The position numbers were made by a program, and so were the translations under genes. A stretch of DNA of 5,861 bases from Acidobacteriota bacterium. Lineage in GTDB: Bacteria > Acidobacteriota > Terriglobia > Terriglobales > Acidobacteriaceae. Below the pieces are notes generated by a model that made no database searches, was not told the origin of the DNA, and saw nothing but the letters and a program-made list of their open reading frames with translations. The first letter of the stretch is position 1; each line of letters begins with the position of its first letter. The stretch spans positions 1 through 5,861 of the forward strand of contig JAKART010000172.1 in NCBI GenBank assembly GCA_021819255.1. The letters run 5' to 3'. Shown one piece after another: positions 1-4,869 of the stretch.

Positions 1-5
1 GATCT
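1..5. other. Probable sequencing-adapter remnant, left end
   Basis: GATCT equals the last five bases of the Illumina adapter end CTCTTCCGATCT. Removing it leaves native sequence starting at CTC (position 6), in frame with FtsH. It would explain why the codon at 3-5 gives Ser where FtsH normally has Leu before LRPGRFDR. Five bases alone would be weak evidence; the matching right end makes it credible. Confidence 0.55.
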
Positions 6-986
6 CTCCGCCCGGGGCGTTTTGACCGGCGCGTGGTGGTGGACCGTCCGGATATTCGCGGGCGGGAGGAGATCCTGAAGGTTCACTCCAAGAAGGTGCC
101 GCTCTCCGACGACGTGAATCTGGCGGTGCTGGCCCGCGGAACACCGGGCTTTACCGGCGCGGACCTGGCCAACATGGTGAATGAGGCTGCCCTGACGGCG
201 GCGCGGTTCAACCGCAAGGCCGTGCATATGTTCGACTTTGAGGTTGCCAAGGATAAAGTGCTGATGGGCGCGGAGCGCAAGTCCATGCTGCTGAGCGAGG
301 ACGACAAGCGCGACACAGCCTACCACGAGGCCGGGCACGTGCTGGTGGCGGCCAAGCGCGAGCACTCCGACCCCTTGCATAAGGTGACCATCATTCCGCG
401 CGGCATGGCGTTGGGCGTGACGATGCACCTGCCGGAGGAGGACAAGCATACGGTGACACGGGATTATCTGAATACGCAGCTTGCCATTCTGATGGGTGGG
501 CGCTGCGCGGAAGAGATCTTTATGAACCGTATGACCACCGGTGCGGGCAACGACATTGTGCGTGCCACCGAGCTGGCCCGCAAGATGGTCTGCGAGTACG
601 GCATGAGTGAGCTGGGACCGCTGACCTACGGCAAGAAGGAGCAGGAAGTCTTTCTGGGCCGGGATATTGCACAGTCCAGGGACTACTCGGATGACACCGC
701 GCAGCAGATCGACAAGGCGGTGCGGCGGCTGGTGGATGAGGGGTACAACTCCGCCTACAAGATTCTGGACGAGAATCGCGAGATCATGCACGCCATGGCC
801 GCGGCATTGCTGGAGCGGGAGACGCTGGATGCCTCCGAGATCGAGCTGTTGATCCAGGGCAAACAATTGCCGCCGGTAAAGTCGGCGTTGGCCGCTGCCG
901 GCGAGGATGAGGACAAGCAGCAGGTGCTCAAGCCGGAGGGCGGCCGCAAGCCGGGCTTTGGAGAGGGGCAGCCCAATCCAGCCTAG
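3..986 (+). CDS. ftsH: ATP-dependent zinc metalloprotease FtsH, 3' part only
   Basis: FtsH is a membrane-anchored AAA+ protease that extracts and degrades misfolded membrane proteins and some soluble regulators at the inner membrane. The 5' half (membrane segments, Walker A and B) lies outside the window; 328 codons remain of a usual 600-650. The fragment opens in the AAA second region of homology with RPGRFDR at 9-29, which holds the arginine fingers. The helical lid follows ([18 protein letters not shown], from 138). The M41 peptidase domain has the zinc motif HEAGH at 324-338 and the third zinc ligand Asp in GAGND at 552-554. The last 38 residues or so are a charged, Pro/Gly-rich tail, presumably disordered. 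The reading frame runs in from the window edge, so the in-frame GTG at 33 is not a start. The codon at 3-5 (Ser, where Leu is normal) is probably adapter sequence. A terminator-like hairpin follows the stop. Identity is very secure. Confidence 0.97.
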   Translation, partial: SLRPGRFDRRVVVDRPDIRGREEILKVHSKKVPLSDDVNLAVLARGTPGFTGADLANMVNEAALTAARFNRKAVHMFDFEVAKDKVLMGAERKSMLLSEDDKRDTAYHEAGHVLVAAKREHSDPLHKVTIIPRGMALGVTMHLPEEDKHTVTRDYLNTQLAILMGGRCAEEIFMNRMTTGAGNDIVRATELARKMVCEYGMSELGPLTYGKKEQEVFLGRDIAQSRDYSDDTAQQIDKAVRRLVDEGYNSAYKILDENREIMHAMAAALLERETLDASEIELLIQGKQLPPVKSALAAAGEDEDKQQVLKPEGGRKPGFGEGQPNPA

Positions 987-1002
987 GTGGAAGCCGGTTC
1001 TC

Positions 1003-1030
1003 GCAGGGGCGGCCTTTGGGCCGCCTTTGC
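1003..1030 (+). terminator. Terminator-like hairpin after ftsH
   Basis: The hairpin begins 16 bases after the ftsH stop. GGCGGCC (1008-1014) pairs perfectly with GGCCGCC (1019-1025) around a TTTG loop. The stem extends through two G-T wobbles and three Watson-Crick pairs (1003-1007 with 1026-1030) to 12 pairs. There is no clean T-run after it; the only T-rich bases (TTT at 1026-1028, then CCTTGT) lie inside or just past the 3' arm. It is a plausible intrinsic or hairpin-assisted terminator separating ftsH from the next gene. Strength is uncertain. Confidence 0.55.
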
Positions 1031-1202
1031 CTTGTAGGGTCGAGGATCCTTCCGCGGGTAGTTTGGGGATGGCCGAGGCGATCTCGAGATCTCTGTGGAT
1101 GGAAGTATCCCGGCCTTGGCGCAGCATAAGAGGCTTTCTCGCCGAGCGGAATGGGAGTTGGCAATCTCGCGGAAGATGGGCCGGGTGCGATAGGCTAACC
1201 GC
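1031..1202. other. Gene-free leader of the M1-lptE-holA unit
   Basis: This is the rest of the 216-base gap between ftsH and the aminopeptidase gene, and no credible gene lies in it. The promoter for the downstream unit should be here if the hairpin at 1003-1030 terminates ftsH transcription. I see a TTGGCA resembling a -35 box at 1158-1163 but no matching -10 box at normal spacing, so no promoter is assigned. A perfect 12-bp palindrome lies at 1080-1091. An in-frame TAG at 1191-1193 blocks any upstream extension of the next gene. Confidence 0.5.
1080..1091. repeat. 12-bp perfect palindrome GATCTCGAGATC
   Basis: The 12 bases are self-complementary, and the symmetry ends there (C at 1079, T at 1092). 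The palindrome is about 110 bases upstream of the aminopeptidase start, inside the only sizeable intergenic gap. It could be an operator half-site pair or chance. No regulator is encoded nearby in the window. Confidence 0.4.
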
Positions 1203-2981
1203 ATGAAGAGATTGCGGGGTTGGTGGATATACGGTCTTGCGCTGGAGTTGGCGTTGGGAATCCCTGGAGCGCAGGCTCAGAGAGCCCTACCTTCAGCCCA
1301 AGCCGCCACTACGACGCCGGGGGTAACGGTAGGGCACGGGGCACAGCCCGCCGATGCGGGATTGGCGCCGACAAAGGACGATCTGCTGCGTGGCGAATAT
1401 GGCCCTTATCGTGAGAATAACCACATTCTGTTCTATCATTTGACGCTTAAGGTGGATCCGTCTACCAAGACCCTTGCCGGCAGCAACGTGGTGCGGTTCA
1501 AGATGTTGAAGGATGGGCGGAAGATCCAATTGGAACTCACCCCAGTGCTGACGATCGACAGCGTGGTCTTTGAAGGCAAGCCGGCGCGGTGGGTGCGCGC
1601 AGGTTCCGGATCAGGGAGTTCGGGCTCCAGCGATCTAAGGACCTTTTATGTTGAATTTCCGCGCCAACTGAAGGCCGGTGGGATGTATGAGGTTACGGTG
1701 GCCTATCACGGGCATCCTTTGACGCAGGGACGGTTTGGGGGTGTCAACTTCGACAAGGACAAAGAGGGCAAACCTTGGATCACGACCGCTTGTGAGGGCC
1801 AGGGGGCCAGCGTATGGTGGCCCAACAAGGATCAATGGAGGGATCGGCCGGAGGGGATGGAGATCGACGTTGCGGCGCCCAATGGGCTGATGGATGTGAG
1901 CAACGGGCGGTTTGTGGCCAGCAAGGACCTGGGCGATGGATATACGGAGTGGGAGTGGAGGGTACACTACCCGATCAACAACTACGATGTGGCGCTGAAC
2001 ATTGGGGAGTATCGGCACTGGTCGGGTTTGCAGGTGAACAAAGAGACGGGCCAGAAGACGACGCTGGATTATTATGCGCTGCCCGAGGATCTGGCCAAGG
2101 CCAAGGTGCAGTTTCAGCAGGTTCCGGTGATGCTGGATGCTTACGAGCATTACTTCGGCGAGTATCCGTTTGCCAAGGATGGATACAAACTCATCGAGGT
2201 GCCGTATGCCGGCATGGAGCATCAGAGCGCGGTGGCCTATGGAAACCACTTCGAGAACGGATACTACGGGCGCGACTGGACAGGGGTAGGGATTTCGCCG
2301 CGCTTCGACTTCATCATCATCCACGAGAGCGGACATGAGTGGTTTGGCAATGCGATCAACGCGGCCGACCGGTCGGATATGTGGATCCATGAAGGCTGGA
2401 CCACCTACATGGAGTCGCTTTATGTGGAGTATCGCTGGGGAAAGGCGGACGCGATCCGGTATCTGAACGGGCTTGTGCCCAAGGTGAGAAACCGGCAGCC
2501 TGTGATTCCGCCACACGGGATCAATGCTGAGCCGACCGAGGATCAGTACTTCAAGGGAGCATTGATGATCAACACGCTGCGCAGCGTGATTGACGATGAT
2601 CCGAAGTGGTTTGCCGATCTGCGCGACTTCTATCAGCACTTCAAGTACCGGAGCATCATGACCGAGGATGTGGTGGCCTGGTGGAACCAGCGAACAGGGA
2701 TGGATCTGACTCCGTTTTTCAACGAGTATCTGCGCCATGCGGCGATTCCGGTGCTGCGGTTGAAGTTCGATGCCGCGAAGGGAACGGTTGCGTACCGCTG
2801 GTGCGCCGATGAACCGGCGTTCGCCATGCCCATCAAGATTGGCAAGCCCGGGAGTCTGACACGGGTGACGCCGGTGACCACCGGGTGGAAGACGATGCCC
2901 TGGACCCAGGATCCTGACTCGCTGGTGGTGCCGCATACCCTTTATTACATTGGAGAACGGACGGGTGAGGCGTGCCGATGA
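1203..2981 (+). CDS. Exported M1-family zinc aminopeptidase
   Basis: The product is 592 residues. M1 enzymes remove N-terminal amino acids from peptides using one zinc ion. The N-terminus has basic residues, a hydrophobic core and a likely signal peptidase site after AQA (residues 23-25), then an Ala/Thr/Pro linker to about 57, so it probably acts in the periplasm or outside the cell. The N-terminal beta domain includes ACEGQGASVWWPNKD (196-210). The substrate-binding GxMEN-type motif appears as GMEH (337-340). The zinc site is HESGH (374-378) with the third ligand E397 in WIHEGWTTYMES, the canonical HExxH-x18-E spacing. Y449 in YFKGA matches the transition-state Tyr. The protein ends at about 590 residues, too short for the large helical C-terminal domain of PepN-type enzymes. 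ATG 1203 is the first possible start, since TAG at 1191 is in frame just upstream; its ribosome site is weak (TAGG, 8 bases away). The stop overlaps the lptE start. Substrate preference cannot be read from sequence. Confidence 0.93.
   Translation: MKRLRGWWIYGLALELALGIPGAQAQRALPSAQAATTTPGVTVGHGAQPADAGLAPTKDDLLRGEYGPYRENNHILFYHLTLKVDPSTKTLAGSNVVRFKMLKDGRKIQLELTPVLTIDSVVFEGKPARWVRAGSGSGSSGSSDLRTFYVEFPRQLKAGGMYEVTVAYHGHPLTQGRFGGVNFDKDKEGKPWITTACEGQGASVWWPNKDQWRDRPEGMEIDVAAPNGLMDVSNGRFVASKDLGDGYTEWEWRVHYPINNYDVALNIGEYRHWSGLQVNKETGQKTTLDYYALPEDLAKAKVQFQQVPVMLDAYEHYFGEYPFAKDGYKLIEVPYAGMEHQSAVAYGNHFENGYYGRDWTGVGISPRFDFIIIHESGHEWFGNAINAADRSDMWIHEGWTTYMESLYVEYRWGKADAIRYLNGLVPKVRNRQPVIPPHGINAEPTEDQYFKGALMINTLRSVIDDDPKWFADLRDFYQHFKYRSIMTEDVVAWWNQRTGMDLTPFFNEYLRHAAIPVLRLKFDAAKGTVAYRWCADEPAFAMPIKIGKPGSLTRVTPVTTGWKTMPWTQDPDSLVVPHTLYYIGERTGEACR
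2967..2970 (+). promoter_or_regulatory. Ribosome binding site for lptE
   Basis: GAGG lies 7 bases before the ATG at 2978, inside the last codons of the aminopeptidase gene. It favours ATG 2978 over the in-frame GTG at 2972, which would sit only one base from this motif. The ATGA overlap suggests reinitiation by ribosomes finishing the upstream gene. Confidence 0.6.
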
Positions 2982-3529
2982 AGCGGTGGAGGTGCGCTGC
3001 CGCGAAGGCACTCACGCTGGGAATCGCATTGGCGATGACGGGGTGCGGGTACCATGAGATGGGAGCGGCAACGCATCTGCCGCCCAATGTGCAGACCCTG
3101 GCCGTGCCGATGTTTGTCTCCAAGGTGCAGGCTTACAACACGGAAGCGGTGTTTACTCAGGCAGTGGTGCGGGAGCTGAATACGCGCACCAGCTACCGCG
3201 TGCTCTATGGGATGAAGGCCAGTGAGGCCACCAAGAATGCGGATGCGGTGTTGCGGGGAACCATTACCAACGAGTCGGTGGCGCCGCTGACCTACGACTC
3301 GTCGAGCGGACAGTCTTCCAGCTACCTGGTGATGGTGACAGCCAGCGTGCAACTGGTGGCGCGCGATGGAAAGGTGCTTTACACGAACGACGCCTTTGCA
3401 TGGCGCCAACAGTATCAATCGACGGAGGCTCTGAGCCAGTTTGTGCAGGAAGATGGCTTTGCCGTCCGCAGGATGGCGAGAGACTTTGCGCAGGCGTTGG
3501 TAAGCGAGATGCTGGAGGGTTTTCAGTGA
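2978..3529 (+). CDS. lptE: LPS-assembly lipoprotein LptE
   Basis: LptE is an outer-membrane lipoprotein that plugs the LptD beta-barrel and helps insert lipopolysaccharide into the outer leaflet. From ATG 2978 the product is 183 residues, normal for the family. Residues 1-22 form a lipoprotein signal ending in the lipobox MTGC with lipidated Cys23, followed by GYH as in many LptE proteins. Family features follow in order: LPPNVQTLAVPMF, the helix TEAVFTQAVVRELNTRTSYRV, the strand DAVLRGTI, and a C-terminal helix ending FAQALVSEMLEGF. The start overlaps the aminopeptidase stop (ATGA) and the stop overlaps the holA start (GTGA), so it is probably translated coupled to both. The lptE-holA order is conserved in many bacteria and supports the call. 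LptD is not in the window. LptE sequences diverge strongly, so the call rests on lipobox, motif order and gene context together. Confidence 0.88.
   Translation: MKRWRCAAAKALTLGIALAMTGCGYHEMGAATHLPPNVQTLAVPMFVSKVQAYNTEAVFTQAVVRELNTRTSYRVLYGMKASEATKNADAVLRGTITNESVAPLTYDSSSGQSSSYLVMVTASVQLVARDGKVLYTNDAFAWRQQYQSTEALSQFVQEDGFAVRRMARDFAQALVSEMLEGFQ
3514..3519 (+). promoter_or_regulatory. Ribosome binding site for holA
   Basis: GGAGGG sits 6 bases before the GTG at 3526, within the last lptE codons. It is a near-perfect Shine-Dalgarno match and decides the GTG start, whose first bases overlap the lptE TGA stop. Confidence 0.75.
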
Positions 3530-4806
3530 GCGAGCAGGCAGCCTTCCGGGAGGGTCAGAAAGCGGATCTTGACGGCCCCGGATTCCCTCGATCGGAGCTG
3601 AGGAGTTTTGCAGCCGTGGAGCGCTTCCTGGCCGAGGTGAGTCAGGAGCCGGCTTCTACCCAGGATCAGAACCATCGTGCCAGGCAAGCCGGCTATGTGT
3701 TGCTGGGCGATGACATGTTCCTGCTCGATATGTGCCTCAAGGGGGCTGTTCAGGCGCTCGCGCCAAAGGAGATGAGAGAGTTCTGTCTGCATGATTTGGA
3801 TCTGGGGCAGACGACGGTGTTTGAGGCGCTCGATCTGGCGCAAACGCCATCCTTGATGGCTCCATTCCAGGTGCTGATTCTGCGCAACGTGAAGACGCTC
3901 TTTGGACGGGGGCAGAAGAAGGAAGAGTTTGCGGCCATCGACGCCTACTTCCGCAGGCCGAACCCGCAGGCGATTGTGCTTTTTGTCGCGGATCATATCG
4001 CGCTGCCGCAGGATCTGCGCCGGATGGAAATGGCGGATAAGGACAAAGCGGAAAAGATTCGCGAGGCGCTGGGCGATGCGTGCCGCGTGGTGGAGCTGCA
4101 GCGGGTGAGCGAAGAGGATGCCGAGCGTTGGGTGGTGCGCGAGGCCAGGGAGCGAGGAGTGAGCTTCCGCGAGGATGCGGCCAGAGAGTTGGTGGATGCG
4201 CTGAGCGCAAGTGGAGGCGCGGAGATGATGATGGTGGCCAGCGAGATGGAAAAACTGCTGCTCTATGCTGGTCATCCCGCCGTGGCCGACCATCCGTCCG
4301 GGGAATCTCGGCGGAACGAGGTGGAACAGGAGGCAGTGGTTGAGCTTCGGGATGTGGAGAGGATGGTGTCGGCGGCCAAGCAGAGGAGCTTGTATGAACT
4401 GACCGATGCGATCAGTCTGAAGGATGCGCCGCGTGCCCTGGCGCTGTTGGGAGGGCTGTTGAACGCCTCGGAAGGCGGTGAAGATGCCGCCATTGGACAT
4501 GTCTTCTCGCTGGCCAGAATCTTTCGCCAGATGCTGGTGCTGAATGAAAAGAAGGTGAAAGACCAGCGGACGATGTGGCAGGTGCTGTGGCCCGGCTTCC
4601 GGGTAGCTCCCTTTGCTGCCGATGCATTGATTGCGCAGGCGCGCCGTTACAAGGACCGCACAGAATTGAAGAATGGATTGCGACGGATTGCTCAGGCAGA
4701 TTTCGAGCTGCGGTCCAGCCCGGCAGACAAACGGCTGGTGCTGGAGATGTTGGTGCTGCGCCTGGCAGGCAGGACCGGGGAGATGGAGCCGGGGCTGGTT
4801 GCATAG
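3526..4806 (+). CDS. holA: DNA polymerase III subunit delta
   Basis: Delta is the clamp-opening wrench of the replicative clamp loader; with delta' and tau/gamma it loads the beta sliding clamp onto primed DNA. The product is 426 residues from GTG 3526, longer than the roughly 340 of E. coli HolA. The AAA+-like domain starts at GYVLLGDDMFLLDMC (56-70), where a P-loop would sit in active ATPases; no Walker A is present, as expected for delta. The core continues through FQVLILRNVKTLF (114-126) and AIVLFVADHIALP (149-161). The lid region has AEMMMVASEMEKLLLYAG (232-249). The collar domain follows (SLYELTDAISLKD, then FSLARIFRQMLVLNEKKV and a C-terminal helix with DKRLVLEMLVLRLAG). The roughly 54-residue N-terminal extension and a polar insertion at about 249-272 make up much of the extra length. 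It overlaps lptE by GTGA and is followed by a 63-base gap. Identity is secure from domain order plus the lptE neighbour. Confidence 0.93.
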   Translation: MSEQAAFREGQKADLDGPGFPRSELRSFAAVERFLAEVSQEPASTQDQNHRARQAGYVLLGDDMFLLDMCLKGAVQALAPKEMREFCLHDLDLGQTTVFEALDLAQTPSLMAPFQVLILRNVKTLFGRGQKKEEFAAIDAYFRRPNPQAIVLFVADHIALPQDLRRMEMADKDKAEKIREALGDACRVVELQRVSEEDAERWVVREARERGVSFREDAARELVDALSASGGAEMMMVASEMEKLLLYAGHPAVADHPSGESRRNEVEQEAVVELRDVERMVSAAKQRSLYELTDAISLKDAPRALALLGGLLNASEGGEDAAIGHVFSLARIFRQMLVLNEKKVKDQRTMWQVLWPGFRVAPFAADALIAQARRYKDRTELKNGLRRIAQADFELRSSPADKRLVLEMLVLRLAGRTGEMEPGLVA

Positions 4807-4858
4807 AACGTCGCCGCGCAGCAGGGCAGGATGGAGAAGGAAGCTTTTTGCCGGAAGA

Positions 4859-4864
4859 GGGAGG
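4859..4864 (+). promoter_or_regulatory. Ribosome binding site for the CocE/NonD hydrolase
   Basis: GGGAGG lies 5 bases before ATG 4870. It selects this start over the in-frame ATG at 4831, which would add 13 charged residues ahead of the signal peptide, and over ATG 4891, which lacks a comparable upstream motif. Confidence 0.65.
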
Positions 4865-4869
4865 ATTGG

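Noticed and set aside
1158..1194. Sigma-70-type promoter before the aminopeptidase (TTGGCA at 1158-1163)
   Set aside because: No acceptable -10 box is found 16-19 bases downstream; the nearest AT-containing hexamer (GATAGG at 1189) is too far and a poor match.
907..1206. Possible small gene across the ftsH 3' end and the intergenic gap
   Set aside because: It starts inside ftsH in another frame, runs through the terminator-like hairpin and encodes Ser/Arg-rich sequence with no recognisable features or ribosome site.
1814..2338. 174-codon plus-strand open frame inside the aminopeptidase gene
   Set aside because: It is out of frame with the M1 motifs, Gly/Arg/Ala-rich and without a domain; a shadow frame.
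2972..2977. GTG 2972 as the lptE start
   Set aside because: It would leave only one base between the GAGG motif and the start. ATG 2978 has proper spacing and the ATGA overlap, and gives a normal lipoprotein signal.
1635..3011. 458-codon antisense open frame opposite the aminopeptidase gene
   Set aside because: It mirrors the codon pattern of the sense gene, which has full M1 motifs. Its translation is rich in His/Arg/Pro/Leu with no recognisable domain, typical of the reverse strand of GC-rich genes.
3400..3525. Upstream ATG 3400 as the holA start
   Set aside because: It would overlap lptE by 130 bases and add 42 residues of shadow-like sequence. GTG 3526 has a strong ribosome site and the stop-start overlap.
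4807..4869. Terminator or promoter between holA and the hydrolase
   Set aside because: No stable stem followed by T residues is visible; the short TTTTT at 4845-4849 is not preceded by a convincing hairpin. No promoter pair is seen.
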